NCBI RefSeq assembly: GCF_017968845.1
Contig: NZ_CP072876.1
Location: 992,001 to 1,056,000 of the forward strand
DNA: 64,000 nucleotides
Origin: Microbacterium sp. NIBRBAC000506063
Lineage (GTDB): Bacteria > Actinomycetota > Actinomycetes > Actinomycetales > Microbacteriaceae
Reading direction: 5' to 3'
Part shown: positions 46,008 to 55,970 of the stretch, piece after piece
How the letters are laid out: every line of letters begins with the position of its first letter
Numbering within the stretch: the stretch's first letter is position 1
The notes under the pieces: generated by a model
Database searches by the model: none
Seen by the model: the letters and a program-made list of their open reading frames with translations, nothing else
Told to the model about the DNA's origin: nothing
Translations under genes and position numbers: made by a program

Positions 46008-46046
46008 CTGCGTTTCGACTCGCCTGCGGCTCGCTCAACGACCGGT
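46008..46046. repeat. REP-like element after the NUDIX gene
   Basis: ACTGCGTTTCGACTCGCCTG...GCTCAACGACCGG, another copy of the 891-939 family. Confidence 0.6.
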
Positions 46047-46070
46047 GGGGGCGTGGACCGGTCGGGCAGG

Positions 46071-46499
46071 TCAGGGGATCTCCAGCCCCGCCATCTTCAG
46101 CGCGATGTCGACGAGCTTGACCCGCTGCATCCCGGCGATCTGCTCGAGCGTGAACCACCCGGCCATGTCGGTCGAGCCGTCCTCCTCGAAGCGCAGCTCG
46201 CCCCGCGTCACATGGGCGCGGTAGACGATCCGCAGCGTGTGCAGAGGGGTCTCGGATGCCGTGATCCGCTGGGTCGCCGGCAGCACCCGGGAGTGGATGC
46301 CGAGCAGCTCGTCGAGCTCGACCGTGTAGCCGGTCTCCTCGCGGACCTCGCGACGCGCCGCGGCCTCCGGGTCTTCGCCCGACTCGAGTCCTCCGCCCGG
46401 CATCGTCCAGGCGACGCGGCGACCCTGGATCCAGCGCGCCAGCAGCACCCGGTCGCGGTCGTCGGAGACGACCGCGTACGCCGCGACCCGCATGTCCAT
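46071..46499 (-). CDS. NUDIX hydrolase
   Basis: 142 aa. The Nudix box GGGLESGEDPEAAARREVRE then ETGY fits GX5EX7REUXEEXGU with its Mg-binding Glu residues. ATG 46499 (or Met at 46493). It hydrolyses a nucleoside diphosphate linked to another group, possibly in housecleaning; the substrate is not evident. Tandem with the rhodanese gene on the minus strand, 91 bp downstream of it. Confidence 0.85.
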   Translation of the reverse strand: MDMRVAAYAVVSDDRDRVLLARWIQGRRVAWTMPGGGLESGEDPEAAARREVREETGYTVELDELLGIHSRVLPATQRITASETPLHTLRIVYRAHVTRGELRFEEDGSTDMAGWFTLEQIAGMQRVKLVDIALKMAGLEIP

Positions 46500-46590
46500 G
46501 CGGTTCAGCCTAGCGGCGGCATCTGCCGCGGCTCCTGTACGCACCCGGGCGAAGACTCCGGACCGGGCCGATTCCGCCACCACCCGCCTG

Positions 46591-47475
46591 TCACGGCGCA
46601 CGGGCGGGCGGCCCAGCGAGAGCATCATCCGGTTCGCTGGCCGTCGGGAAGCGGGCCGGTCGCGACGGGCCGGCCGGGGTCGTGGACCACTGGCTCCACG
46701 ACCCGGGGAAGACCTTGCCCTCGATGCCCGCTTCGGCGAGCGCGAGCGCGGTGTGCGCGGCGGTGATGCCCGAGCCGCAGTACGCCGCGACGCGCGTGCC
46801 CGGCTCCACGCCGACCTCCGCGAAGGCTGCGCGCAGCGTGGCGGCGTCGTGCAGGGTGCCGTCGGGCGCGATGTGGACGAAGGTGGGCAGGTTCACCGCG
46901 CCCGGAATGTGCCCGGCGGCCGGATCGAGCGGCTCGACCTCGCCCCGATACCGCTCGGGTGCACGCACGTCCAGGAGGACGCCGGATGCCGGGAACGCCG
47001 CCGCCTCGTCGATCGTGAGCGCGTCGGCGCCGATATCGGCGAGCTCGACGTCTCCCAGAGCCGGAGCGATCTCGCCCGTCTCGAGGCTCTTGCCCGCCGC
47101 GATCCACGCGCGCAGCCCGCCGTCGAGGACGAGGACGTCGACTCCCGCCTGACGCAGCAGCCACCAGGCCCGGGCGGCGGCGATGCCCTTCACGTCGTCG
47201 TAGGCCACGACCAGGTCGCGGGCGTTCACGCCCCAGCGCCGTGCGGCGCTCTGCAGTGAGGCCGTGTCCGGGAGCGGATGCCGGCCGGCATCCGGAGTCT
47301 CCAATGAGGCCAGTTCGCCGTCGAGATCGACGTAGACGGCGCCGGGGAGGTGGCCTTCGAGGTAGTCGGCGCGACCGTCCGGGCGGTCGAGCCGCCAGCG
47401 CACATCGAGCAGGCGCACGGGGGCTGCGCGATCCAGGAGTTCGGAGAGTTCCGCGACGCTCAGAAGGTGGCTCAT
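46591..47475 (-). CDS. Two-domain sulfurtransferase (thiosulfate/3-mercaptopyruvate type)
   Basis: 294 aa, intact. An inactive N-terminal rhodanese domain (RLLDVRWRLDRPDG) and an active C-terminal one with the loop AAYCGSGITAAHTALAL (catalytic Cys about residue 232). The CGSGxT loop fits mercaptopyruvate sulfurtransferases of the SseA group. It transfers sulfur to cyanide or thiols. Confidence 0.88.
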   Translation of the reverse strand: MSHLLSVAELSELLDRAAPVRLLDVRWRLDRPDGRADYLEGHLPGAVYVDLDGELASLETPDAGRHPLPDTASLQSAARRWGVNARDLVVAYDDVKGIAAARAWWLLRQAGVDVLVLDGGLRAWIAAGKSLETGEIAPALGDVELADIGADALTIDEAAAFPASGVLLDVRAPERYRGEVEPLDPAAGHIPGAVNLPTFVHIAPDGTLHDAATLRAAFAEVGVEPGTRVAAYCGSGITAAHTALALAEAGIEGKVFPGSWSQWSTTPAGPSRPARFPTASEPDDALAGPPARAP

Positions 47476-47527
47476 GGCCCGAGGCTAACCATCCCGGCAC
47501 CCGCCTGGGGTTTGTCACCCGGCGTTG

Positions 47528-47948
47528 CCCCGGAGGACTTTCCCTGACATCACCGGTTGCGCGTGTCTCGTGGAGGCCTTTCCGAGCCTGTGTGGGAGCG
47601 ATTCCATCGGCACGGGTGATACCCGGTTCTGGCCCGGAATTACGGGGTTTTCCGGAGTCCTGAGCAAACCCTGAGGGTGAACTTCAGCGCGCCTCGGCGG
47701 ATCCGGCAATGGATCGAGTCGGTGTTCGACACCCTCAAGGGACAGCTCACCCTCGAACAGCACGGCGGCCGCACACCAGCGGGCGTCTACTCCCGCATCG
47801 CCGCACGCCTCCTCGCCCTCGCCGCCGGCATCTGGCACAACTGGCTCACAGGCGCGCCAGCGAAACGCTCCCTCATCGCCTACGACCACTGAAAGCAAAC
47901 GGACTCACTCATCTAGGGTTCCGGGGGTGTCAGCGAAACTCTCCGGGG
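47528..47948 (+). mobile_element. IS982-type insertion-sequence remnant
   Basis: An imperfect inverted repeat CCCCGGAGGACTTTCCCTGA (from 47528) faces its complement at 47921-47948 (CCCCGGAGAGTTTCGCTGAC on the minus strand). Between them only the 3' end of a transposase is left. The internal deletion removes most of the gene, so it cannot move itself. Confidence 0.65.
47677..47892 (+). pseudogene. C-terminal fragment of an IS982-like transposase
   Basis: 71 codons: RIRQWIESVFDTLKGQLTLE, then GVYSRIAARLLALAAGIWHN and SLIAYDH, the usual end of IS982-family DDE transposases. The catalytic Asp residues lie in the lost part; the last acidic residue of the triad is in WIESVFDTLK. No start with a ribosome site. 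Confidence 0.75.
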
Positions 47949-47982
47949 ATCATCCGGTATTGGGCTTCGCGCGACAGGTGCC

Positions 47983-48045
47983 GGTCGCTGAGCTTGTCGA
48001 AGCGCCCGGCACCGGGGTTCGGGCCCTTCGACAAGCTCAGGGACC
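47983..48045. terminator. Inverted pair of the GGTC-CTGAGC-TTGTCGAAG repeat
   Basis: 47983-48002 and 48026-48045 are complementary over 20 bp with two mismatches around a 23-bp centre. It sits downstream of the minus-strand aldehyde dehydrogenase and may end its transcript; it also contains two copies of the dispersed repeat. Confidence 0.6.
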
Positions 48046-48127
48046 GAACTTCAGAGACGACGACGGGCACGGAGCAGTCCGCCCCGTGCCCGTGCCTCGC
48101 GTCGCTCCTCGCGGAGCGGAACGACTC

Positions 48128-49611
48128 TTACAGCTCTGCGACGATGGTCTTCAGCTCGGTGTAGTCCTCGACGCCGAAGGAGCCGAGCTCACGGCCCCAG
48201 CCGGACTCCTTGTAGCCGCCGCGCGGAAGCGTGACGTCGTCGGCGTGCCAGGAGTTGAGCCAGACGGTGCCGGCGCGCAGACGCCCGCCGACCCGGTGGG
48301 CGGTGCCGATGTCGCGCGACCAGACGCCCGCGGCCAGGCCGTAGCGGGTGTTGTTCGCGGCCGCGATGGCCTCCTCCTCGGTGTCGAACGGCACGGCCGT
48401 CACGACCGGTCCGAAGATCTCGTCCGTCTGGATGGACATCTGCTCGCTGACGTCGGTGAACACCGTCGGGCGCACGAAGTAGCCGCGGTCGCCCACGCGG
48501 ACCCGCCCTCGGCGACCGTCGCACCCTCGGCCACACCGGCCTCCAGGTAGCCGGTGACCTTGGCGAACTGCTCGTCGGAGATGAGCGGCCCCATGTCGGT
48601 GGACTCGTCGAAGGCGCTGCCCACGTTGATGCCCCGGGCGATCTCCGCGATGCCGGCGACGACCTCGTCGAACACGCCGCGCTGCACGTAGAGGCGCGAG
48701 CCATTGACGCAGCACTGGCCCTGGTTGAAGAAGGCGGCGTGCGCCGAACCAGGGATCGCCTTGCTGAGGTCGGCATCGTCGAAGACGATGTTCGGTGCCT
48801 TGCCGCCGAGCTCCAGCGAGACCTTCTTGAGGTTCTGGCTGGCCGCCGCGGCGATCTTCTTGCCGACGGCGGTGGAGCCGGTGAAGGCCACTTTGTCGAC
48901 GTCGATGTGGTCGACCAGCGCCGCGCCCGTGTCGCCGAAGCCCGGGAGCACGTTGACGACGCCCGCGGGCAGGCCGGCCTCCAGCATGAGCTCGCCCAGG
49001 CGCAGTGCGCTCAGCGGCGTCTGCTCGGCGGGCTTGAGCACGACGGTGTTGCCGACCGTGATGGCGGGGATGATCTTGAACGCGGCCATCGTCAGCGGGA
49101 AGTTCCACGGGACGATGCCGGCCACGACGCCGATCGGCTCGCGCACCGTGTAGGCGTGGAACTGCGCGCTCTCGCTGGAAAACGGGATCGTGGTGCCCTC
49201 GATCTTGTTCGCCCAGCCCGCGAAGTAGCGGAACAGCTCTGCGGCCGTGGCCACATCGCCGTCACGCGCGCCCACGAACGGCTTGCCGCCGTCGAGAGCC
49301 TCCAGCTGCGCGAACTCGTCGGCGTTCTCCTCGAGAAGATCGGCGATCTTCCAGAGCAGACGCCCGCGCTGACGAGGAGTGAAGCGGTTCCAGGCCGAGC
49401 CGTGCTCGAAGGCGCGGCGTGCGGCGGCGACGGCACGGTTCACGTCCTCGATGCCCGCCTGGGCGACCTGGACGATCTCGGTCTCGGTCGCCGGGTCGAT
49501 CGTGGCGAAGGTGCGGCCGTCGGCCGCATCCTGCAGCTTCCCATCGATGAGAAGCTGACGGGGCGAGCCGATGAAGTCGGCCACGCGGGGAAGAAGTGTC
49601 GCGTCGGTCAT
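48128..49611 (-). CDS. NAD(P)-dependent aldehyde dehydrogenase, one frameshift
   Basis: About 494 aa. VPWNFPLTMAAFKIIPAI, FTGSTAVGKKIA, LELGGKAPNIVF (catalytic Glu) and NQGQCCVNGSRLYV (catalytic Cys) show the full ALDH fold; the C-terminal GYKESGWGRELG is typical. The shift near 48505 is a lost G in a GGGG run. Last gene of the sugar-acid operon, 14 bases after the permease, so it may oxidise a uronate-derived or sugar aldehyde. The exact substrate is not assignable. Confidence 0.88.
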
Positions 49612-49624
49612 GAGTCTTGTCCTT

Positions 49625-50629
49625 TCATTTGACGAACGGGAGCTTGGAGCGGTCGATGGTGAGAGCGACCGCGAGGATGACGAGCAGACCGTAGAAGATC
49701 TGCTCATAGGACGAGGGGACACCGGCGACCGAGAGGCCGACGCGCAGCACCGTGATGATGAGGACGCCGATCACGACGCGGCCGATGCCGCCGAATCCAC
49801 CGGTGATCGCCGTCCCACCCACCACGATGGCGGCGACCACCGGCAGAAGCAGAGAGTCAGCCAGAGCCGGAGCCCCGCTGTAGGTGCGGCCCACGAGCAT
49901 GACGCCCGCGAAGCCCGCACAGGCGCCCGAGACCGCGAAGGCGACGACCTTGGTCTGCAGAACCGGAACACCGGCGAGCAGCGCCGAAGGCTCGGAGCTG
50001 CCGATCGCGATCAGCCAGCGACGCACCGGGGTGAGTCCCATCACGAGTGCGAACACGACGACCAGTCCGGCGCCGATGAGCACGGCGCTGGGCACTCGCC
50101 AGTCGCCGATGCGGGTGAAGGTCCAGTCCAGGGTGTTGACCGAGATGCCGATGGTGGATGCGCCGGAGGCGAGGAGACCCACACCCGACCACACCGCCAT
50201 GCCACCGAGGGTGACGAGGAACGACGGCACCTGTCCGATCACGTGGATCGCCCCCTGCAGGGCACCGGCCGAGGCGCAGGCGAGGATCACCAGCAACACG
50301 GTCCACCCGCCGAGATGCGGCAGCCAGAGCGCCGTGAACACGGAGGCCATCGACGCCATCGCGGCAATCGACAGGTCGATGCCGCCGCAGAGGATGACGA
50401 GCATCGCACCCGCGGCGAGAATCAGCAGCGGAATGGACGAGTCCAGTGCCGTCCAGAGGCTGCCGGGCCGCAGAAAGGCGGGGTTGGCGATGGAGATCGC
50501 GGCCACGAGCACGACGAGCACTCCGATCGGCATGACCGTCAGCAAGAGCTGACGCCTGGCCGTCTCGGTCATCTTGGGGCCCTCGCCCAGGCGGGCGAAA
50601 GTGCCGGTCTTGTCTGTGATGCTCATCAT
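49625..50629 (-). CDS. Sugar ABC transporter permease (RbsC type)
   Basis: 334 aa from ATG 50629, which overlaps the ATPase stop. About nine helices; the EAA-like coupling region is VQVPSFLVTLGG-like IGQVPSFLVTLGGMAVWSGV and GIDLSIAAMASMASVFTALW, signatures of the CUT2 family. It pairs with the second permease at 52200-53176. Intact. Confidence 0.88.
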   Translation of the reverse strand: MMSITDKTGTFARLGEGPKMTETARRQLLLTVMPIGVLVVLVAAISIANPAFLRPGSLWTALDSSIPLLILAAGAMLVILCGGIDLSIAAMASMASVFTALWLPHLGGWTVLLVILACASAGALQGAIHVIGQVPSFLVTLGGMAVWSGVGLLASGASTIGISVNTLDWTFTRIGDWRVPSAVLIGAGLVVVFALVMGLTPVRRWLIAIGSSEPSALLAGVPVLQTKVVAFAVSGACAGFAGVMLVGRTYSGAPALADSLLLPVVAAIVVGGTAITGGFGGIGRVVIGVLIITVLRVGLSVAGVPSSYEQIFYGLLVILAVALTIDRSKLPFVK

Positions 50630-52203
50630 CACACCATCCGTTCCAGCACCCGCAGCGGGTGGGTTTGTCATCTTTGGGCGCGGGGATCTCGTCGGTCACC
50701 TTGCCGTCCTTCATGACGATCACGCGGTGGCTCATCGCGATGAGCTCTTCGAGGCTGTCGGCCATGAGGATCACCGCCACGCCCGCTTCGGTGAGTTCGT
50801 GGATCAGGTTGTAGACATCGGCTTTGGCGCCGATGTCGAGACCCCGCGTCGGGTGGTCGAGGATCAGCACCCGGGGTGCCTCGGCGATCAGCCAGCGGGC
50901 GAGCACCGCCTTCTGCTGATTGCCGCCCGACAGCGAGCCCAGGGCGTCGCGGGCGACCCGGTGCGGATGCGCAGACGCTCGATCCACTTCTCGGCGACGG
51001 ACTTCTCCTTGCCGCGCAGCAGGATCGGACCGGCACTGACCGCTTCGATATGCGGCAGGCTGATGTTCTCGGCCACCGACATCGTGCCGACCATGCCCTC
51101 ACGACGGCGCTCGGCGGGAACGTAGCCGATGTGCGCCCCGATGGCATCGCGCGGAGAACCGGGACGGAAAGGCTTGCCGTCGAGCGTCATGGCCTTGGCC
51201 TTGTACGGAAGCGCACCGAAGATCGCCCGGCACATCTCTTCACGGCCTGAGCCCTGCACACCGGCGATGCCGAGCACCTCTCCGGCGTGCACATCGAAGT
51301 CGATGCCCTTGCAGGCGTTCCTGATCGTCAGGCCTCGCACCGAGAAGCGCACGTCTTCGCCCGCAGGCTGCTGGCGCTCTTCGTTGTAGTGGCTGCCTTC
51401 CATGTCGCGGCCGATCATGAGACTGCGAAGCTTCGCCTCATCGACCTCGTCCGGGGTGCACTCGGCGACGGTCTGGCCGTTGCGCAGCACATAGACGCGG
51501 TCCGAGACCCGCAGCACCTCGTCGAGGCGGTGCGAGACGAAGACGACCGATGCGCGCGTGCGGAGCCGCTCGATCTGGGCGAACAGCACCTCGGCCTCAT
51601 CCCGATCCAGCACCGACGTCGGCTCGTCCAGCAGCACGACGGGTTCGGCGTGCGAGCGCTCCTCGGTGGCGAGGACCTTCGCGACCTCCACCATCTGGCG
51701 GTCGGCGAAGCTGAGGTCCTCGGTGATCGCGTTGACGTCGATCTTCGAGCCGATCTTGTCGAGCTGCACCTGGGCGCGCGTGCGCAGTTCGTTCCAGCGG
51801 TACAGGCCCGCCTTCACACCGTCACCCTCGGCTCCGAGAAGGATGTTCTCGGCGACCGTGAGGTTGGGGATCAGCGACTGCTCTTGAAAGACCATGCCGA
51901 TGCCGGCGGCGCCGGCCTGTGCGATCCCGCGCATCTTGATGCGCTCCCCGCGCATCTCGATGTGCCCGGAGTCGGGCTGGGCAAGGCCGACGAGCATCTT
52001 CAGCAGTGTCGACTTGCCCGCGCCGTTCTCGCCGATGAGGCCGACGACCTCGTGCGGGCGCACCTCGAAGGACACGCCGTCGAGAGCCGTCGTCTCGGCG
52101 AACTTCTTGCGCAGTTCGTGAACCGCGAGCACCGGCTGCGCGGCATTCGGGATCTGAGGACCCGGGATCGCCGCATCCGGCGTGGAGGGGACTGATCGCT
52201 CAT
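50629..52203 (-). CDS. Sugar ABC transporter ATPase with two nucleotide domains (RbsA/MglA type), three frameshifts
   Basis: About 524 aa. Domain 1: GENGAGKSTLLKMLVGLAQP (Walker A), DLSFADRQMVEVAKVLATEE and VVLLDEPTSVLDRDE. Domain 2: GVQGSGREEMCRAIFGALPY, then after a shift near 50955 LGSLSGGNQQKAVLARWLIA and VLILDHPTRGLDIGAKAD. The second Walker A is degenerate, as is usual in this family. Further shifts near 52190 (start) and 50655 (end). Starts at ATG 52203, overlapping the permease stop. Confidence 0.88.
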
Positions 52204-53176
52204 TTGACGACTCGCAATCTCTTGCGCAGCGGCCATGCGGTGATGACCACGGCGGCGACGACGATGACACCCTGCACGGCACCCTGCACATAGGGGCTGA
52301 CGCCGGCGAGGATGAGGCCGTTGGTGAGGACGGTGACGATCAGCACGCCGACCATCGACTGCAGCACGCCACCGCGACCACCCGAAAGGAGGGTGCCGCC
52401 GACGACCGCCGCGGTGATCGCGGCGAAGTTCTGGCCGACACCGGCCTGCACGATGCCCGTGCCCAGCTGGATCGTGACCATCACGCCCGCGATGCCGTAG
52501 CATGCGCCGGCGATGGTGAAGGCAAGGATCTTGTACTTGCGGACGTTGATGCCCGACAGCAGGGTGAGCTCCTCTGCACCGCCGATCGCTCGCGTGTAGC
52601 GGCCGAGACGGGTGTAGCGCTGGATGAGCACCGCCACGATGACGACGGCGAGGGCGACGTAGGTGAGCCGGGTGAGTCCGAACAGGCGACCCGAGGCCCA
52701 CTCGCGAATCACCGGGTCGGCGACGACGGGCTGGATGCCTCCGAAGAGCACCGTGGCGACACCGATGCCGATGGCCGAGACGCCGAGCGTGGTCATGAAG
52801 GACGGGATCTTCAGGCCTGTGGACAGACTGCCGCTGAGCAGACCGAAGCAGGCGCCCAGCACAACGGCGAGCACGATGCCGAGGAGTCCGAGATCGTTGT
52901 CGTTCCTGGTGTTGGCCACGAGCAGCGCCATGCTCAGCGCGGCAGTCGCCATCACGCCCTCGACGGAGAGGTCGATGGCCCCATCATCAGCACGAAGGTG
53001 ATGCCCACGGCGATGACGGCGAGAACGGACCCCGCATCGAGAATGTTGCGGATGTTGCCGAAGGAGGCGAACTGCGGGTTGAGGAAGGTGAAGATCACGC
53101 ACAGCAGGATGAGGGCGACCAGAGGGCCGAAGTCAGCCAGGAGGCTGGCGCGATTACGTGTAGTGGGAAGTTTCAT
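52200..53176 (-). CDS. Second sugar ABC transporter permease, one frameshift
   Basis: About 326 aa with nine helices. PQFASFGNIRNILDAGSVLA, AIDLSVEGVMATAALSMALL and LKIPSFMTTLGVSAIGIGVA match CUT2 permeases. A lost base near 52982 splits VLMMG from AIDLSVEG. With the first permease it forms a heterodimeric channel. ATG 53176. Confidence 0.88.
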
Positions 53177-53233
53177 GGGGCCAAGACCCGCCCGGACCTG
53201 GGCGGGGCTTGCCCAGTCCGGGCGGAGTTCATC

Positions 53234-54346
53234 TCAGTTCAGTCCTCGCAGGACGCGGTCGAACACGCGGTCGCATGCGAAGTCCGCAGGGTCGGCCTGG
53301 GGCTCGAGGAAGTCGGAGGCGTTGCTTCCGTCGACGAGCACTGCGGCGGTGACCGAACCACGCTTGTCGGCGCTGAGCGATTCGATGTCGATCTCACCGG
53401 TCAGAGCGCAGTAGCCCATCGCCAGGCCGACGCCACCCTGCCAGGGACCATCCACCGACGCGGTCGCAACCATCTGGCCGTCGACGATGGCCTGAACGGC
53501 CTCGGGGACGGCGTCGATGCCGGCGATCGCGACCTGGCCTTCCATGCCTGCGGCCACGACAGCCTGCAGGGCACCGAGTGCCATGTCATCGTTCGCAGCC
53601 CAGATGCCCTTGACCTTGTCACCGTGCTGGGTGAGCAGGGTGCGGGTGACCTCGAAGCCCTCGGTGCGACCGAAGTCGGCGACCTGGTCGGCGAGCAGCT
53701 CGATGCCCGAGTTCTCAGCCAGTGCCTCCTCGAGACCGGCGAAGCGGTCCTGCGCAGCCGACGTGGCCAGGATGCCCTGGAGGGCGATGATGCCGCCCTC
53801 GCCGCCCATCTCTTCGAAGATCGCCTCGGCGATCTGCTTGCCCATGGCCTGGTCGTCGAAGGCGATGTGCGTGATCCAGTTGTCGTAGTCGGAGACGGTC
53901 ATGTCTGCCGGCTTGTTCCAGTGGGTCACCAGCAGCGCGCCGGCGGCGTTCGTCTCACGCACGATCGGGGTGGTGTCCGAGTCGCCGTTGGGCAGAACGT
54001 TCAGGACCATGCACTCGGGGTTCGACGAGGTGGCCAGAGCCTGACGGATCTGCTCCTGCTGACGCGGCGACTCGCTGTCGTAGGTGAGTCGCGTCTGCGT
54101 CAGGCCGACGGACTCGGCGAACACGTCGCCGCCGTCGAGCCACGACTTCTCGTAGGGGTTGGTCTCGTTGCGGACCTGACCGATCAGCTGGATGTCCTCG
54201 GGCGCGCAGATGGCTGCCTCGGGCGCCTCGGGCGCCTCGCCTTCGGGGTCGTCTCCGTTGCTCGCACAGGCGGCGAGGGAGAGGACCATCAGTCCGGCTG
54301 CGGCGAGCCCCAGTGCTCGCTTGCCGCGGAATGCTGTTGCGTTCAT
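53234..54346 (-). CDS. Sugar-binding lipoprotein of the ABC transporter
   Basis: 370 aa, intact. The lipobox is LSLAACAS near residue 26. The periplasmic-binding fold (type I) shows RQALATSSNPECMVLNVLPN, LLVTHWNKPADMTVSDYDNW, KGIWAANDDMALGALQAVV and GQVAIAGIDAVPEAVQAIVD. It delivers a sugar or sugar acid to the permease pair. Its place between the kdu genes and the permeases suggests a uronate or unsaturated oligosaccharide product as ligand. Confidence 0.88.
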   Translation of the reverse strand: MNATAFRGKRALGLAAAGLMVLSLAACASNGDDPEGEAPEAPEAAICAPEDIQLIGQVRNETNPYEKSWLDGGDVFAESVGLTQTRLTYDSESPRQQEQIRQALATSSNPECMVLNVLPNGDSDTTPIVRETNAAGALLVTHWNKPADMTVSDYDNWITHIAFDDQAMGKQIAEAIFEEMGGEGGIIALQGILATSAAQDRFAGLEEALAENSGIELLADQVADFGRTEGFEVTRTLLTQHGDKVKGIWAANDDMALGALQAVVAAGMEGQVAIAGIDAVPEAVQAIVDGQMVATASVDGPWQGGVGLAMGYCALTGEIDIESLSADKRGSVTAAVLVDGSNASDFLEPQADPADFACDRVFDRVLRGLN

Positions 54347-54393
54347 TGCAGTACTCCTGTTCTGGTGTCGGGATGTGGGGTGGGTGGTCGGTG

Positions 54394-55155
54394 TCAACGC
54401 GACATCCATCCGCCATCGACCACGAGGGTGTGGCCGGTGACGTAGTCGGATGCCGCGGAGGAGAGATAGACGGCGGCGCCGGCGAGATCGTCCGCCGTGC
54501 CCCAGCGTCCGGTGGGGATGCGCGAGAGGATCTCGGCGTCGCGCTGCGCGTCGGCGCGCAGCGGCGCGGTGTTGTCGGTGTCGATGTAGCCGGGCGCGAT
54601 GGCGTTGACCTGCACGCCGCGGCTCGCCCACTCATTGGCGAGGGCTTTGGTGAGCCCGACGAGCGCGTGCTTGCTCGTCGTGTACGCCGCCACGTTCACC
54701 CCGCCCTGGAAGGAGAGGAGGCTGGCGATGTTGACGATCTTGCCGCGTCCGCGGTCGACCATCTGCGCGCCGAAGGCACGGCTGAGCACGCGCGGCGCCT
54801 CGAGGTTGATGTCCAACACGTCGCGCCACCGCTCGTCTTCGTGCTCCAGGAAAGGACTGCGATAGATGGTTCCCGCGCAGTTGACCAGGATATCGACCTC
54901 GGTGTCCTCGCCGATGGTGCGCGGCAACTCGTCCGCCGCCCGCAGGTCGGAGAGGTCCGCCTGCACGGCGCGCGCCGCGCCCCCGGAGCTCGTGATCTCC
55001 TCGGCGGTGCGGTGCACGGCCTCGGAGCGTCCGACGAGGATCACCTCGGCACCGGCGGCGGCCAGGCCGTGGGCGATGCCGCGGCCGATGCCGGAGCCGG
55101 CGCCGGTCACCAGCGCCGTCCGGTCGTCGAGGGAGAAGGGAGTGGCGCGGCTCAT
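54394..55155 (-). CDS. kduD: 2-dehydro-3-deoxy-D-gluconate 5-dehydrogenase (SDR family)
   Basis: 253 aa. The Rossmann motif LVTGAGSGIGRGIAHGLAAA, the NAG stretch ILVNCAGTIYRSPF, catalytic Ser in IASLLSFQGGVNVAAYTTSK (Tyr and Lys included) and the C-terminal GRWGTADDLAGAAVYLSSAA. It interconverts 2-keto-3-deoxygluconate and 2,5-diketo-3-deoxygluconate in uronate breakdown. ATG 55155 overlaps the kduI stop. Confidence 0.9.
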   Translation of the reverse strand: MSRATPFSLDDRTALVTGAGSGIGRGIAHGLAAAGAEVILVGRSEAVHRTAEEITSSGGAARAVQADLSDLRAADELPRTIGEDTEVDILVNCAGTIYRSPFLEHEDERWRDVLDINLEAPRVLSRAFGAQMVDRGRGKIVNIASLLSFQGGVNVAAYTTSKHALVGLTKALANEWASRGVQVNAIAPGYIDTDNTAPLRADAQRDAEILSRIPTGRWGTADDLAGAAVYLSSAASDYVTGHTLVVDGGWMSR

Positions 55156-55970
55156 CGCAGCTCTTCTGTCGGGACGCCGGCCAGGTCGCCGTAGTCGCGG
55201 TTGTCGCCGGCCATGGCCCAGATGAAGGTGTAGCGCCCGGTGCCCGCACCGGAGTGGATCGACCAGCGCGGGGAGATCACGGCCTGCTCGTTGCGCACGA
55301 TGAGATGCCGGGTGTGCGCGGGCTCGCCCATGAGGTGCACGACGGCGCCGGCGGGGTCGAGCTCGAAGTAGAGGTAGATCTCGGTGCGGCGCTCGTGCAG
55401 GTGCGCGGGGAAGGTGTTCCACACCGAGCCCTCCTCGAGCACGGTGATGCCGAACTGCAGCTGGCTGGAGGCGACCGGGCCGTCGCCCCAGACGTAGCGG
55501 TGCAGACCCCGGCGGCCGGCGCCGGCGGTGTCGCCGATCATCAGCGGCTCGCTCTGGGCGAAGGGGATGTGCACGGTCTTGTTGTCGGAGTGGGCGAGCA
55601 CGGCCACGACGTAAAAGCGGGCGCCCTCGCCGCGGAAGGACAGCTGTGCGCCACGGCCGGCGTACAGGCCGTCACGGTGCTCCAGGGAGTAGACCTCACC
55701 GTCGACGACGACCTCGCCGGCCTCGCCGATGTTGATGACGCCGAACTCGCGCCGACTGTATCCCTCTGCACCGAGCGCGGGCAGTTCGGGCAGGCTCAGC
55801 TCGCCGGTGCCGGGCACGACGCCCGCCACGACCATGCGGTCTTCGGCGGTGTGCGCAGCGTGCGCTTCGCCGTCGACGAAGAGGTTCTCCAGCAGGAAGG
55901 CATCCCGCAGTTCCTCCGTCGTGGCCGTACGCGCCCTGGTCGGGTCGATGGTGGGCCGGTCCGTGGTCAT
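55152..55970 (-). CDS. kduI: 5-dehydro-4-deoxy-D-glucuronate isomerase
   Basis: 272 aa cupin-like enzyme. FPAHLHERRTEIYLYFEL provides the metal His and Glu; LIVRNEQAVISPRWSIHSGA and TFIWAMAGDN are family landmarks. It converts the unsaturated uronate product of lyases to the diketo acid used by KduD. Coupled to eda and kduD by four-base overlaps. Confidence 0.92.
   Translation of the reverse strand: MTTDRPTIDPTRARTATTEELRDAFLLENLFVDGEAHAAHTAEDRMVVAGVVPGTGELSLPELPALGAEGYSRREFGVINIGEAGEVVVDGEVYSLEHRDGLYAGRGAQLSFRGEGARFYVVAVLAHSDNKTVHIPFAQSEPLMIGDTAGAGRRGLHRYVWGDGPVASSQLQFGITVLEEGSVWNTFPAHLHERRTEIYLYFELDPAGAVVHLMGEPAHTRHLIVRNEQAVISPRWSIHSGAGTGRYTFIWAMAGDNRDYGDLAGVPTEELR

Noticed and set aside
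49571..50716. Plus-strand 381-codon frame opposite the ABC permease
   Set aside because: Rich in Asp, Gly, His and Arg with low complexity, a typical shadow of a GC-rich membrane gene.
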